This document shows positions 53,549 through 63,460 of a stretch of 64,000 nt of DNA, one piece after another. The stretch comes from Bradyrhizobium huanghuaihaiense. GTDB taxonomy: Bacteria; Pseudomonadota; Alphaproteobacteria; Rhizobiales; Xanthobacteraceae. The first letter of the stretch is position 1. Each line of letters starts with the position of its first letter. A program made the position numbers and the translations under genes. Under the pieces are notes generated by a model, which worked only from the letters and a program-made list of their open reading frames with translations, made no database searches and was not told the origin of the DNA. The stretch is taken from positions 467,868 to 531,867 of the forward strand of contig NZ_VLLA01000001.1 in NCBI RefSeq assembly GCF_007830635.1, given 5' to 3'.

Positions 53549-55252
53549 CTAAGCGCTCGCCGCCATCATCATGTCGGCCGCGCCGGTCTCGATCACCTGG
53601 ATGCCATGCTCCATGACGTTGTTGCGGCCGCGATGTTTGGCGGCGTAGAGCGCGGCGTCGGCGGCTTCGATCAGATCGCCGGGGCGCAAGGCCTCGTTGG
53701 GCCTCGTCGCGGCAACGCCGATCGAGACGGTGACGATCATGTGGGCGGAGGTGATGTGCGGCAGGCACAGCTTCAGCACGGCCGCACGCACCTGCTCGCC
53801 GATCTCGACGGCGCGGTTCACGTCGGTGTTCGGCAACAGCAGGCAGAATTCCTCGCCGCCATAGCGCGCGGCAAAGCCCATCGTGTCGGCGGCGATGCCC
53901 GAGAGCGACTCGCCGAGCCGCGTCAGGCAGGAATCGCCTTCGAGATGGCCGTAGGTGTCGTTGAACAGCTTGAAATGGTCGACGTCGATCATCAGCAGCG
54001 CGAGATCGCTGCCATATTGCTGCGCGCGCATCCATTCGAAATCGAGCCGGCTCTGGAAGCCGCGGCGGTTGGCGAGGCCCGACAGCATGTCGATCGAGGC
54101 CATCACGGTCAACCGGTCGTTGCTCGCGATCAGCTCGCGCTCGCGCTGGCTGAGTTGCGCGGCCATCGCGTTGAACGCGCGGGCCAGCGGCACGAACTCG
54201 GCCGGCAGGCGGTTGCGCGCCGCGCGCGCCGAGAGATCGCCCTCGCCGAGACGCTTGGCCATGTCGGCGAGCATCTCGATCGGCTTGATCACGAGCTTCT
54301 CGGCGGCGATGAGTGCACCGAGCAGGACGAAGACGACGACGAAAGCGAGCTGGAGATAGGCGGTGCGGATGTCGCGGTTCACCGCCGCGGACACCTTGTC
54401 CTCGTCGATGCTGGCGATCAGGCGGGCATTGGTGCCGGCGATGCGGATGTAGCTGACCGCGCGGCGGGAGCCGTCGGCGGCGAGGAAGGACAGCGAGCCT
54501 TCGTCCTGGTCCGACCGCAGCGCCCTGTCGGCGATCGCGGACATCAGCGGCATGTTGTCGAGGGGACGGCCGACCGTACTGTGCTGGTCGGCGGGGGCGG
54601 CCAGTACGGTTCCGGCGCTGTCGACCAGCACGGCGGTGATGCCGGCGCGGCCGCCGAGATTGTTCATGACCTTCGACATCCAGTCGAGGTTGACGGTGGC
54701 CAGCACGACGGCATCGGCGACGCCGCTGAACGCCGACACTGGATAGACCGCCATGACGGTCGGGGACGGCACCGGCCGCGACAGGATGAAATCGCTCAGC
54801 ACGAAACGGCCGGTTTCCTGCGCCTGCTGGAAGTACGGCCGGTCACTGAGATCGAGGCCGACATACATGTTGTTGGTGGCGCACGGGATGCGTCCGTCCT
54901 GGCCGGCGATCAGCAATGTGCGGATCCAGGGAAGGTTCGAGGGCAGGCTCGCGCGCAGCACGTCGCAGCTCTTGCTGATGCCGCCGGCGGAGGCACGGAT
55001 GAAGGCTTCCGATTTCAGGATGGTCTCGACCGACGAGATCACCTCGCGCTGCGCATCGGCGCTGTGCCGTGCGACGGTGGTGAATTCGGCCGCAGCCTGC
55101 GCGATCTGCCGCGTGCGCGCATCCTCGAGCGAACGAATGCGCTCGAGCATCAAGGGCGCAACCAGGATGACGGCAAGCAACGCAAGCCGGGCCCGGATTC
55201 CGAGAACCTGCTTGAGTTTCGCTCGTTTGCGGTTGAAACTGACGTTTGCCAT
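53549..55252 (-). CDS. Membrane-bound sensory GGDEF protein
   Basis: The 567-residue protein has an N-terminal transmembrane helix (about 19-35), a periplasmic Cache-like sensor (about 40-295, with RPYFQQAQETGRFVLSDFI) and a second transmembrane segment (about 300-322). A HAMP-type linker (RLGEGDLSARAARNRL) and a GGDEF domain follow: SIDMLSGLANRRGFQSRL, MIDVDHFKLFNDTYGH and RYGGEEFCLLLPNT. It should synthesise c-di-GMP in response to an extracytoplasmic ligand. It is convergent with the other GGDEF gene, 23 bp apart. Confidence 0.92.
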   Translation of the reverse strand: MANVSFNRKRAKLKQVLGIRARLALLAVILVAPLMLERIRSLEDARTRQIAQAAAEFTTVARHSADAQREVISSVETILKSEAFIRASAGGISKSCDVLRASLPSNLPWIRTLLIAGQDGRIPCATNNMYVGLDLSDRPYFQQAQETGRFVLSDFILSRPVPSPTVMAVYPVSAFSGVADAVVLATVNLDWMSKVMNNLGGRAGITAVLVDSAGTVLAAPADQHSTVGRPLDNMPLMSAIADRALRSDQDEGSLSFLAADGSRRAVSYIRIAGTNARLIASIDEDKVSAAVNRDIRTAYLQLAFVVVFVLLGALIAAEKLVIKPIEMLADMAKRLGEGDLSARAARNRLPAEFVPLARAFNAMAAQLSQRERELIASNDRLTVMASIDMLSGLANRRGFQSRLDFEWMRAQQYGSDLALLMIDVDHFKLFNDTYGHLEGDSCLTRLGESLSGIAADTMGFAARYGGEEFCLLLPNTDVNRAVEIGEQVRAAVLKLCLPHITSAHMIVTVSIGVAATRPNEALRPGDLIEAADAALYAAKHRGRNNVMEHGIQVIETGAADMMMAASA

Positions 55253-55361
55253 CTTCGCTGCCCACCCCGCGGGCTAAGGTAAAGCGAAGGGTTCAAAAAC
55301 TCTTTCTTGAACTCGGTAAAATTGGACTTACCTCCCGTACGATCACGGCCAATCCAACGTC

Positions 55362-56051
55362 ATGACAGAAAAAAGCGCAGCGCCGATAACCGGCGATTCA
55401 CCAAACGCACTCGCTTCGGTCGAAGCCGAAATTGCACGCGCCTGCAAGGATGCGCGGCGTGATCGCAGCTCCGTTACGCTGATCGCGGTGTCCAAGACTT
55501 TCGACGCCGGTGCAATTACGCCGGTTATCGCCGCCGGACAGCGCGTATTTGGCGAGAATCGGGTGCAGGAGGCCAAAGGCAAGTGGCCGGCGTTAACGTC
55601 TGTTTACCCCGATATCGCCCTGCACCTGATCGGGCCGCTGCAGTCCAACAAGGCGAAAGAGGCGGTCGCGCTGTTCGACGCCATCCATTCGGTGGACCGT
55701 CCGAGCATTTGCCAGGCGTTAGCCAAGGAAATCGAATCCCAGAAAAAGCGCCCCGACCTCTTCGTCCAGATCAATACCGGCGAGGAGCCGCAAAAGGCCG
55801 GCATCGCGCCCGGCGAGGCCGATGCCTTCCTCGCAAGCTGCCGCGACACCTATGGGCTGACGATCTCCGGCCTGATGTGCATCCCGCCGGTCGATGAGCC
55901 GCCGGCCGCGCATTTCGCGCTGACGGCCAAGATCGCGGAGCGCAACGGCTTGAAGAATCTGTCGATGGGCATGAGCGCCGATTTCGCGACCGCGATCATG
56001 CTGGGCGCCACCCATGTGCGCGTGGGCAGCGCGATCTTCGGGCACAGGTAG
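55362..56051 (+). CDS. YggS-family pyridoxal phosphate homeostasis protein
   Basis: The 229-residue PLP-binding protein of the YggS/YBL036C family has the cofactor Lys in VTLIAVSKTFDAGAI. GENRVQEAKGKWPAL, LHLIGPLQSNKAKEAV and LSMGMSADFATAIMLGATHVRVGSAIFG are characteristic. The protein influences amino acid and PLP balance but has no defined catalytic reaction. It is divergent from the sensory GGDEF gene. Confidence 0.95.
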   Translation: MTEKSAAPITGDSPNALASVEAEIARACKDARRDRSSVTLIAVSKTFDAGAITPVIAAGQRVFGENRVQEAKGKWPALTSVYPDIALHLIGPLQSNKAKEAVALFDAIHSVDRPSICQALAKEIESQKKRPDLFVQINTGEEPQKAGIAPGEADAFLASCRDTYGLTISGLMCIPPVDEPPAAHFALTAKIAERNGLKNLSMGMSADFATAIMLGATHVRVGSAIFGHR

Positions 56052-56092
56052 GAGCCGTTAGCGAGGGCGTGCCTGGCGACCGCTCTCGAATA

Positions 56093-56179
56093 CGTCATTG
56101 CGAGCGCAGCGAAGCAATCCAGAATCTTTCCGCGGAAGGATTCTGGATTGCTTCGTCGCAAGGGCTCCTCGCAATGACG
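56093..56179. repeat. Inverted repeat pair (CGTCATTGCGAGCGCAGCGA type)
   Basis: CGTCATTGCGAGCGCAGCGA at the left is mirrored after TTTCCGCGGAAGG by GGATTGCTTCG...CTCGCAATGACG. Lies between two convergent genes. Confidence 0.87.
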
Positions 56180-56192
56180 ACGGGGAGAACAC

Positions 56193-56978
56193 CTACGCGA
56201 ACCCCACCGAAACCTTCCCGAGCACGCCAAAATCCACCGCGAAATGATCACCGACCTGGATCGGCAGCGGCGGATGGCACGTGCCTGTCGTCACCACCTC
56301 CCCTGCCCGCAAGGTAAGGCCGAGCCCGCGCAGCTCGTTGGCGAGCCAGGCGAGCGCTGCGCGGGGATCGCCGAGCACGTTCCTGCCGTGGCCGATATAG
56401 CGCTCGCCGCGCAGCGTGATCTGCGGCCGTTCCTCGACGAGATCCATCGCGCGCCAATCCGCAGACGTTGCTGCGCCCAGCACGAACAGATGTGCGCAGG
56501 CATTGTCGGCGATGAGCTGTGCCTCGCCCGCGCCGGCGAAATCGACAAAGCGCGAATCCGGAATCTCGATCGCGGGATGGAAGCTGCCGACGGCGGCCAG
56601 AACCTCGTCGACCGAATACGGCTTCGCGCGCGGCGGCAGATCGCGCCCCATGCGGAAGGCAAATTCCGGCTCGCCGACGCGCATCGCGTTGCCCTTCATC
56701 GACGCGGTGCCGCCATCGGCGATCACGGTGTCGCTCATGATGCGCCCGGCCAGCGGTCCCGTGACATTGATGTGCTTCTGCCCTGATACGCTCGTGGCCG
56801 CGATCTTCCAGCCGAACAATTTTCCAGGCGACAGCGTTTCGAGCCCGGCCTGAACCGCATAACCCTCCGTGCGGCTCTGCGGCCGCAAGCGAGCCTCGAG
56901 TGCGTCGAGCTTGGTGCCGTCGCGCCAATGCTCAAAGAGGACGCGCGATGCGGCGGCGATCTGATCCTTGTCGAGCAT
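56193..56978 (-). CDS. 2-keto-4-pentenoate hydratase / fumarylacetoacetase-family protein
   Basis: The 261-residue protein resembles MhpD-like hydratases: GYAVQAGLETLSPGKLFGWKIAATS, then AFRMGRDLPPRAKPYSVDEVL (metal-ligand region around FAFRMG-x-D), IEIPDSRF, and the final VTTGTCHPPLPIQVGDHFAVDFGVLGKVSVGF. Family members act on 2-hydroxypentadienoate or related acids in aromatic meta-cleavage, but no catabolic genes are nearby, so the substrate is uncertain. It is 6 bp from the L,D-transpeptidase gene on the same strand. Confidence 0.85.
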   Translation of the reverse strand: MLDKDQIAAASRVLFEHWRDGTKLDALEARLRPQSRTEGYAVQAGLETLSPGKLFGWKIAATSVSGQKHINVTGPLAGRIMSDTVIADGGTASMKGNAMRVGEPEFAFRMGRDLPPRAKPYSVDEVLAAVGSFHPAIEIPDSRFVDFAGAGEAQLIADNACAHLFVLGAATSADWRAMDLVEERPQITLRGERYIGHGRNVLGDPRAALAWLANELRGLGLTLRAGEVVTTGTCHPPLPIQVGDHFAVDFGVLGKVSVGFA

Positions 56979-56984
56979 GTGCCC

Positions 56985-57578
56985 TCACCCGATGATGATT
57001 CTCGTTCTTGGTCCCAGCCGCCGCAGCAATTGCAGCATCGCCGCCTTGGTCATCGAGACGCAGCCTGCGGTCGGGCCAAAGTTGTCGCGGGCCAGGTGCA
57101 GGAACACGGCGCTGCCGCGGCCGGCGATGCGCGGCCTCGTGTTGTGATCGATCTCGATGATGAAGTCATAAAGGTGGTCGGCCCGCTTGAGCCGGTCGCC
57201 GCCCTGCCCCTCGCCCAGCCGGATGCCCTGATTGTAATGACGATCGTTGGGATCCTCGCACCAGGCGTCCGCGCCGGTGATGATCCGCGCCGGCAGGAAT
57301 GTCTGCGGGCGGCTGTGCCGGTCGCCGCGCCACCACAGGCGTTTGGGACGGAAGCAACCCCTTGGAGTACCGCCGTCGCCCTCGCGCTTGTTGGCGAGAA
57401 TGCCGCCCCGCCCCAGCGCCACCGGAATGGTCAGCGGTCCGGCCGTCAGCCAGCCCCGGCGAGGATTGCCGGCAGCAGGCTTAACGCGGATCGCCGACAG
57501 CGGTCCGGAGCTTCGATTTCTGGTGTAAGTCACTGAAGCAACGTTGTTTTTCATGTGAACGTGCAATGTCGAATTCAT
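56985..57578 (-). CDS. L,D-transpeptidase (YkuD-like) family protein
   Basis: The 197-residue protein contains the YkuD active-site pattern FLHLARDNFGPTAGCVSMTK, with the conserved His and the catalytic Cys. Peptidoglycan or outer-membrane-protein crosslinking is the family role. There is no clear signal peptide with the present start, so the start may be misplaced or export may use another route; ATG 57554 is an alternative. It precedes the hydratase gene on the same strand. Confidence 0.82.
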   Translation of the reverse strand: MNSTLHVHMKNNVASVTYTRNRSSGPLSAIRVKPAAGNPRRGWLTAGPLTIPVALGRGGILANKREGDGGTPRGCFRPKRLWWRGDRHSRPQTFLPARIITGADAWCEDPNDRHYNQGIRLGEGQGGDRLKRADHLYDFIIEIDHNTRPRIAGRGSAVFLHLARDNFGPTAGCVSMTKAAMLQLLRRLGPRTRIIIG

Positions 57579-57754
57579 TACAGGACATTCATCAAGGCGC
57601 CCTGCTATTCTGGGTTAGTGGTTCTGCCTTGAGAATCGGTAACAGCCCACTACTTCAACACGAACAACAATAATAACGGCGACCCCTAAACTTCCCTCCC
57701 GACTGGGTGCAGCATGCATGCGCGCCGAGCCGGCCCCCAAAAGGATGATACCCC

Positions 57755-58441
57755 ATGGCCAATGCCCGCAAGATCCTGATCGTGGATGACGATACCGATC
57801 TGCGCGATACGTTGGTGGAGCAATTATCGCTGCACGAAGAATTCGAAGCCTCCGCCGTCGATACCGGCGCCAAGGGCGCGAGCGCCGCAAAGGCCAATTC
57901 CCCCGATCTCGTTCTGATGGATGTCGGCCTGCCCGACACCGATGGCCGCGAAGTTGTCCGCTCGCTGCGCAAGGGCGGCTTCAAGGCACCGATCATCATG
58001 TTGACCGGGCACGACACCGACTCCGATACGATTTTGGGCCTGGAATCCGGCGCCAACGACTATGTCGCAAAACCGTTCCGCTTCGCCGTGCTGCTGGCCC
58101 GCATCCGCGCCCAGCTCCGCCAGCACGAAGCCAGCGAGGACGCGGTGTTCTCGGTAGGCCCCTACTCCTTCCGCCCGGGCTCGAAGATGCTGACCGCGGC
58201 CAATGCACGCAAGGTCCGCCTCACCGAGAAGGAAACGGCGATCCTCCGCTTCCTCTACCGCGCCGGCCAGATGCCGGTGTCGCGCGAGACCCTGCTCCAG
58301 GAGGTCTGGGGCTACAATTCCGGCGTCACCACGCACACGCTGGAAACCCACATCTACCGCCTCCGCCAGAAGATCGAGAAGGACGCCGCCAACCCGGAGA
58401 TCCTGGTCACGGAAGCCGGTGGCTACAAGCTGGTGCCGTGA
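57755..58441 (+). CDS. OmpR-family response regulator
   Basis: The 228-residue regulator has a receiver domain (ILIVDDDTDLRDTL, phospho-Asp in LVLMDVGLPDTDG, the Thr in IIMLTGHD and the Lys in YVAKPFRF). The C-terminal winged helix is VRLTEKETAILRFLYRAG and TLETHIYRLRQKIEKD. No histidine kinase is adjacent, so it is an orphan in this context. A cyclic-nucleotide-binding protein follows 58 bp later on the same strand. Confidence 0.94.
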   Translation: MANARKILIVDDDTDLRDTLVEQLSLHEEFEASAVDTGAKGASAAKANSPDLVLMDVGLPDTDGREVVRSLRKGGFKAPIIMLTGHDTDSDTILGLESGANDYVAKPFRFAVLLARIRAQLRQHEASEDAVFSVGPYSFRPGSKMLTAANARKVRLTEKETAILRFLYRAGQMPVSRETLLQEVWGYNSGVTTHTLETHIYRLRQKIEKDAANPEILVTEAGGYKLVP

Positions 58442-58499
58442 TACGCTTCAGGGGCGCGCGAATCGTTTTAGATGGCGTGCCTTTGAGCCTCGGACCTGA

Positions 58500-58943
58500 A
58501 TGTCAATCGACGACGACGTAGCGCTTCTCGAGCGTGTCCCGACATTGCGCCTGTTGGGAGACGCCTCGTTGCGCATGCTGGCGATCGGTTCCGAGCAGCG
58601 TGACTTCGTCCGCGGCGACGTCCTGTTCAATCTCGGCGACGACGCCGATGCCGGCTTCGTGGTCCAGCGCGGCGCCTTCCGGGTCGAGGACGGTGCCGGC
58701 GCCGAGATGATCGCCGGTCCCGGCGCGCTGATCGGCGAGCTTGCGCTGGTGGTGCCGATGAAGCGGCCGTCGAGCGCGATCGCGCTGGAGCATTCCTCCG
58801 TCATCCGCGTCGCACGCAGCCTGTTCCAGCGCGTGCTCGAAAGCGATCCCGCCGCCGCCGTGCGCCTGCGCGACGAATTCGCGGTGCGCTCCAGCCAGAT
58901 CGCCAGCGATATCCTGATGGCGGGCGCGAAGCTGACGAGCTGA
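58500..58943 (+). CDS. Cyclic-nucleotide-binding domain protein
   Basis: The 147-residue protein is a single cNMP-binding (CAP/CRP N-terminal-like) domain, with the fold evident in RGDVLFNLGDDADAGFVVQRGAFRV and IGELALVVPMKRPSSAIALEHSSVIRV. The phosphate-binding cassette (GELALVVPMKRPSSA) resembles the G-E-L-A-x(5-8)-R-x-A/S pattern. It lacks a DNA-binding helix-turn-helix, so it probably acts by protein contacts. It may form an operon with the OmpR-type regulator. Confidence 0.87.
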   Translation: MSIDDDVALLERVPTLRLLGDASLRMLAIGSEQRDFVRGDVLFNLGDDADAGFVVQRGAFRVEDGAGAEMIAGPGALIGELALVVPMKRPSSAIALEHSSVIRVARSLFQRVLESDPAAAVRLRDEFAVRSSQIASDILMAGAKLTS

Positions 58944-58949
58944 GCTTGT

Positions 58950-59036
58950 CGTAGCCCGGATGGAGCGAAGCGTAATCCGGGATTCCCGCTTGCGGAAAGA
59001 CCGTCCCGGATTGCGCTGCGCTCCGTCCGGGCTACG
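58950..59036. repeat. Inverted repeat pair (GTAGCCCGGATGGAGCGAAG type)
   Basis: GTAGCCCGGATGGAGCGAAG...TCCGGGATTC is mirrored by GTCCCGGATT...GCTCCGTCCGGGCTAC. It separates two convergent genes. Confidence 0.87.
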
Positions 59037-59041
59037 GGAGG

Positions 59042-59857
59042 TCACACCTCCAGCGTCACCGTGACAGGCACATGGTCCGACGGCCGCTCCCAGCTCCGCG
59101 CATCGCGCAGAATCTTGAAATCGCTGACCGCATCCTTCAGCGCGCGCGAGACCCAGATGTGGTCGAGCCTGCGGCCGCGGTCGCCGACGGTCCAGTCGGC
59201 GGAGCGGTAGCTCCACCACGTATAGACCTTCTCCGACATCGGAATGCGCTCGCGCGCGACGTCGACCCATTCGCCGGCGGCGAGCGCGGCCTTCAGCTTC
59301 TCGGTTTCGACCGGCGTGTGCGAGACGACCTTCAGAAGCTGCTTGTGCGACCACACGTCGTTCTCGTGCGGGGCGACGTTGAGATCGCCGACCAGGACGT
59401 GGCGATCCTCGCCGCGCGGGTGCAGCGGCTCGCACGCCGTCATCTCGTCGAGGAAGCGGAGCTTGTGATCGAATTTCTCGTTCAGCGCGGGATCGGGAAT
59501 GTCGCCGCCGGCCGGCACGTAGAAATTATGCAGCACCAGCGGCTTTGCGATGCCGGCCTTCTCGCCGAACGACACCGAGATATGCCGCGAATCCACCTTG
59601 TCGCAGAAGGTGCGGATGTCCTTCGACTCGAACGGGATCTTCGAGACGATGGCGACGCCGTGATAGCCCTTCTGCCCGTTCAGCGCGACGTGTTCATAGC
59701 CGAGCCGCTTGAAGCGCTTCAGCGGAAAGGCGTCGTCGATGCACTTGGTCTCCTGCAGGCACAGCACCTCCGGCCGCGCGCTCTTGAGGAATTTCGCGAC
59801 CAGGTCGATGCGCAGCCGCACCGAATTGATGTTCCAGGTTGTCAGGGAAAGACGCAT
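59042..59857 (-). CDS. xthA: Exodeoxyribonuclease III (Xth-type)
   Basis: The 271-residue AP endonuclease/exonuclease of the EEP superfamily shows LTTWNINSVRLRIDL, VLCLQETKCIDDAFP with the metal-binding Glu, and FYVPAGGDIPDPALNEK. It also has VGDLNVAPHENDV (Asp/Asn), and DHIWVSRALKD then SDHVPVTVTL (Asp-His). Length is normal. It functions in base-excision repair. The 3' side abuts a palindromic repeat and the 5' side another. Confidence 0.96.
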   Translation of the reverse strand: MRLSLTTWNINSVRLRIDLVAKFLKSARPEVLCLQETKCIDDAFPLKRFKRLGYEHVALNGQKGYHGVAIVSKIPFESKDIRTFCDKVDSRHISVSFGEKAGIAKPLVLHNFYVPAGGDIPDPALNEKFDHKLRFLDEMTACEPLHPRGEDRHVLVGDLNVAPHENDVWSHKQLLKVVSHTPVETEKLKAALAAGEWVDVARERIPMSEKVYTWWSYRSADWTVGDRGRRLDHIWVSRALKDAVSDFKILRDARSWERPSDHVPVTVTLEV

Positions 59858-59881
59858 GGGAATTGCGTCTTAGCAAGCTCT

Positions 59882-60050
59882 CGTAGGGTGGGCAAAGGCG
59901 CAAAGCGCCGTGCCCACCGTCTTTTCGGGTGCGAGATGTGAGGATCTGGGCGTGCTCTCGTAGGGTGGGCAAAGCGAAGCGTGCCCACGTGCCGACCGCG
60001 ACGGGGAAAGGTGGTGGGCACGGCGCAATTGCGCCTTTGCCCACCCTACG
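59882..60050. repeat. Triple repeat block (CGTAGGGTGGGCAAAG type)
   Basis: Two direct copies of CGTAGGGTGGGCAAAG (59882 and 59959) are followed by one inverted copy ending CTTTGCCCACCCTACGG (to 60051). The repeat unit contains GTGCCCACC/GGTGGGCAC arms. It lies between xthA and the LolA-like gene. Confidence 0.85.
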
Positions 60051-60062
60051 GCAGCGGAGCGC

Positions 60063-60875
60063 TTATCCCGGCGACGGGCCGTAGTTCGTGAAATCGATCT
60101 TGAACATGCTGGGATCGAGCTTCTTGCTCGTATCCAGATTATAAACCGCGAAGGTGGTGTCGTAGCCTTGCGGATCGGTGACGGTCCACTGCTTGAGCTG
60201 GCCGTCCTTGGCGCCGAGCATCAGCAGGAGGCGGCTGGTGCCGACCAGCGCCTGCTTCTCCTCGATGGTGACGCTGATGAAGAGATCGTCGGCAGTGACA
60301 CTTATGACGTTGGTGTCCTTCATCAGGTCGATGCGGTCGGACAAGAGGAAGCGCAGCGGCGTCTGCGACAGCGGATAGACGTCCTGCGTCGCGAGCTTGC
60401 GGTCGCGCACCACCAGCGACGATCCATCGGCGACGATGTCGATCGGGCTCGGCGCGTCATATTCGACGCGCATCTTGCCGGGCTTCTGGATGTAGAAATC
60501 GCCCTGCGTCTTGCTGCCGTCGGGGCCGACCTGGACGAAATTCCCGACCAGCGTCTGCAGCGAGGACAGATAGGCGCTGACCTTGGCGGCCTGCGCCTTC
60601 TGGTTGGCATCGAAGGTCTGGAAGATGCTGCTCGGCACGTTGCGGCGCGGATCCGGGATGATCGGATTCGGCGGCGCCTGCGTCGCGCCGGTAATCGCTG
60701 GTCCGCCGGCAGACGCCCCGCCATCGCGGCCCTTCGGCGCGGGCTTCGGCACGGGGACGTTCTGCGCGAACGATGCGGTGGTCACCATCGCGGCGGTGAC
60801 GAGAAGCACGCCGGCCATGCGCGCGCTTCGCGCGGCGATGGTGGCAGCGAATCGAATGTCCGGATGTCTGATCAA
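60063..60875 (-). CDS. LolA-like outer-membrane lipoprotein carrier protein
   Basis: The 270-residue periplasmic protein has a signal sequence (ARMAGVLLVTAAMVTTASFA), a Pro-rich linker, and the LolA-like beta sandwich: SLQTLVGNFVQVGPDGSKTQ, GDFYIQKPGKMRVEYDAPSP, VRDRKLATQDVYPLSQTPL and KQWTVTDPQGYDTTFAVYN. LolA ferries lipoproteins from LolCDE to LolB; here the role is inferred. I use TTG 60875 with AGGACGA upstream; GTG 60974, overlapping the ftsK stop, is an alternative. The gene follows ftsK as in many proteobacteria. Confidence 0.88.
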   Translation of the reverse strand: MIRHPDIRFAATIAARSARMAGVLLVTAAMVTTASFAQNVPVPKPAPKGRDGGASAGGPAITGATQAPPNPIIPDPRRNVPSSIFQTFDANQKAQAAKVSAYLSSLQTLVGNFVQVGPDGSKTQGDFYIQKPGKMRVEYDAPSPIDIVADGSSLVVRDRKLATQDVYPLSQTPLRFLLSDRIDLMKDTNVISVTADDLFISVTIEEKQALVGTSRLLLMLGAKDGQLKQWTVTDPQGYDTTFAVYNLDTSKKLDPSMFKIDFTNYGPSPG

Positions 60876-60970
60876 CGGGTCGTCCTGTGTGGCTGGGCGC
60901 CCTTTTACCGTGATTTCGGGCAAAAGCAGATATCGATTCTGCGTGAAATTATGTTTAGGGGCCTCCCGCC

Positions 60971-63445
60971 TCACATATGGCTGTCTTCTTCCTCGACCAG
61001 AATCTCGCGCTTGCCGGCGTGGTTGGCGGGACCGACGATGCCCTCCAGTTCCATGCGCTCCATCAGCGATGCGGCCCGGTTATAGCCGATTTGCAGGCGG
61101 CGCTGGATGTAGCTGGTCGAGGCCTTGCGGTCGCGTTTGACGATCGCAACCGCCTGCGCGAACAAATCGCCGCCGCCGTCCGCGCCCATGCCGGTGGCGT
61201 CGAACACCGCACCGTCCTCGTCCTCGGTCGGCTCTTCGGCCGTAACCGCCTCGAGGTATTCCGGTTGGCCCTGCGTCTTGAGGTGACGCACCACCTTCTC
61301 GACTTCCTCGTCGGAAGCGAACGGTCCGTGCACGCGGCTGATGCGGCCGCCGCCGGCCATGTAGAGCATGTCGCCCTGGCCGAGCAGCTGCTCGGCGCCC
61401 ATCTCGCCAAGGATGGTGCGGCTGTCGATCTTGGATGTGACCTGGAAGGCGATGCGGGTCGGGAAGTTGGCCTTGATGGTGCCGGTGATGACGTCGACCG
61501 ACGGGCGCTGCGTCGCCAGGATCACGTGCAGGCCGGCGGCGCGCGCCATCTGCGCCAGGCGCTGCACCGCGCCTTCGATGTCCTTGCCGGCGACCATCAT
61601 CAGGTCGGCCATTTCGTCGACGATGATGACGATGTAGGGCAGCGGGTCGAGCGAGAGCTTCTCTTCCTCGTAGATCGCCTTGCCGGTCTCCTTGTCGAAG
61701 CCGGTGTGCACCGTGCGCGTCGGCTCCTCGCCCTTGGCCTTCAGTTCGAGCAGGCGCGTGTTGTAGCCGTCGATGTTGCGCACACCGAGCTTGGCCATGT
61801 TCTTGTAGCGCTCTTCCATCTCGCGCACGGCCCATTTCAGCGCGACCACCGCCTTCTTGGGGTCGGTCACGACGGGCGTGAGCAGATGGGGAATGCCGTC
61901 ATAGACGGAGAGTTCGAGCATCTTCGGATCGACCATGATCAGGCGGCACTGATCGGGGCGCAGCCGGTAGACCAGGCTGAGGATCATGGTGTTGATCGCG
62001 ACCGACTTGCCGGAGCCGGTGGTGCCGGCGATCAGCATGTGCGGCGTGCGCGCGAGGTCGATGATGACGGGGTCGCCGCCGATGGTCTTGCCGAGGCAGA
62101 GCGGCAGTTTCGCAACCGTGTCGGTGGCTTCCTTGGCGATCAGCAGTTCGCGCAAATAGACCTTTTCGCGATGGGCGTTCGGCAGCTCGATGCCGATGGC
62201 ATTGCGGCCGGGCACGACGGCGACGCGCGCCGACAGCGCGCTCATCGAGCGGGCGATGTCGTCGGCAAGGCCGATCACGCGCGATGATTTGATGCCGGGC
62301 GCCGGCTCCAGCTCGTACAGCGTGACGACAGGACCCGGATTGGCCTTCACGATCTCGCCGCGCACGCCGAAATCCTGCAGCACGCCTTCGAGCGAGCGCG
62401 AATTGGCTTCCAGCTCGGCCTTGCTGAGCGGCTGGCGATCGCCCGCCTTTGGCGCGGCCAGCACGGACACGGATGGAAGCTCGAACTTGTCGGAGGATTT
62501 CTTGGAAGCCGCCTTCGGCGCGGCCTTCTTGCGCGGGGCGCGCGCGGCCGGCTCCTCCTCTTCCTCCTCCTCGTCTTCCGCTTCTTCCTCGTGCTCGTCC
62601 TCGTAATCCTCGTCCTCGGCCTGCGGCGAGATCGACGGCGCGGCGCGGCCACCGCCGAGATTCGGCTCCTGGCGGCTGAAGCTGGCGGCCTTGGTCTTGG
62701 GTCCGCTCGAGACCAGCGAGCGATAAGCCGCGCCAAGCAGCCAGATCAGTCGCGCTTTCGTGCTCATCAGCGCATGGAACAGCCAACCCAGCGACACCGA
62801 GCCGCGATCGCTCCCCTCGTCCTCGTCGAGCGGCTTGTCGTCATCTTCGATCTCGGCGAGCTCTTCGTCCTGCTCGCGTGCGCCGAGACCGCAGGCGATC
62901 AGGAAGGTCGCGGTCATCGCGGCGAACAGGATCGTGCCGAGGATCATGCGATAGATCGTGCCGGGCGGTCCGAAGATCACCGCGGGCGCGCGCACCAGGG
63001 CATCGCCGACCACGCCGCCGAGCCCGGTCGGCAGCGGCCAGGCGCCGCCATGCGGCCAGCAGCTGACGAAGCCTGCTGCGATCACGGTGCAGAGAATCCA
63101 GGAGCCGAGCCGCAGCGCTTCGCGGTCGAACGGGCGATGCGTCATCATCCGCCAGCCCCAGACCGCGACGGTCAGGACCAGCATGATCGCGCCGAGCCCG
63201 AGGATCTGCATCGCGAGGTCGGCGCCGATGGCGCCGGCATAGCCGAGGATGTTGCGGATCGGCCGCGAGGTCGCGTGGCTGAGACTGGGATCCTGCACCG
63301 ACCAGGTCATCAGCGCCGCCGAGGCGACGCCCGACAGCGCGATCAGGCCGAGGCCGCTGAGCTCGCGCATGCGCCGAGCCAGCCCCTCGCGGATCGAGGG
63401 CGGCAGATGGCCGACCAGTGGAATGACACGTTCGATTGCCGACAT
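60971..63445 (-). CDS. ftsK: DNA translocase FtsK
   Basis: The 824-residue DNA pump works at the division septum. There are four N-terminal transmembrane segments (about 30-200), a Pro/Glu/Asp-rich linker (about 250-340) and the motor: Walker [20 protein letters not shown], Walker [38 protein letters not shown]. The gamma winged helix [19 protein letters not shown] at the C-terminus reads KOPS. The length of the linker is moderate. The ATG at 63445 is chosen over GTG 63451. Confidence 0.97.
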   Translation of the reverse strand: MSAIERVIPLVGHLPPSIREGLARRMRELSGLGLIALSGVASAALMTWSVQDPSLSHATSRPIRNILGYAGAIGADLAMQILGLGAIMLVLTVAVWGWRMMTHRPFDREALRLGSWILCTVIAAGFVSCWPHGGAWPLPTGLGGVVGDALVRAPAVIFGPPGTIYRMILGTILFAAMTATFLIACGLGAREQDEELAEIEDDDKPLDEDEGSDRGSVSLGWLFHALMSTKARLIWLLGAAYRSLVSSGPKTKAASFSRQEPNLGGGRAAPSISPQAEDEDYEDEHEEEAEDEEEEEEEPAARAPRKKAAPKAASKKSSDKFELPSVSVLAAPKAGDRQPLSKAELEANSRSLEGVLQDFGVRGEIVKANPGPVVTLYELEPAPGIKSSRVIGLADDIARSMSALSARVAVVPGRNAIGIELPNAHREKVYLRELLIAKEATDTVAKLPLCLGKTIGGDPVIIDLARTPHMLIAGTTGSGKSVAINTMILSLVYRLRPDQCRLIMVDPKMLELSVYDGIPHLLTPVVTDPKKAVVALKWAVREMEERYKNMAKLGVRNIDGYNTRLLELKAKGEEPTRTVHTGFDKETGKAIYEEEKLSLDPLPYIVIIVDEMADLMMVAGKDIEGAVQRLAQMARAAGLHVILATQRPSVDVITGTIKANFPTRIAFQVTSKIDSRTILGEMGAEQLLGQGDMLYMAGGGRISRVHGPFASDEEVEKVVRHLKTQGQPEYLEAVTAEEPTEDEDGAVFDATGMGADGGGDLFAQAVAIVKRDRKASTSYIQRRLQIGYNRAASLMERMELEGIVGPANHAGKREILVEEEDSHM

Positions 63446-63460
63446 GCTCACGGGCCCCGC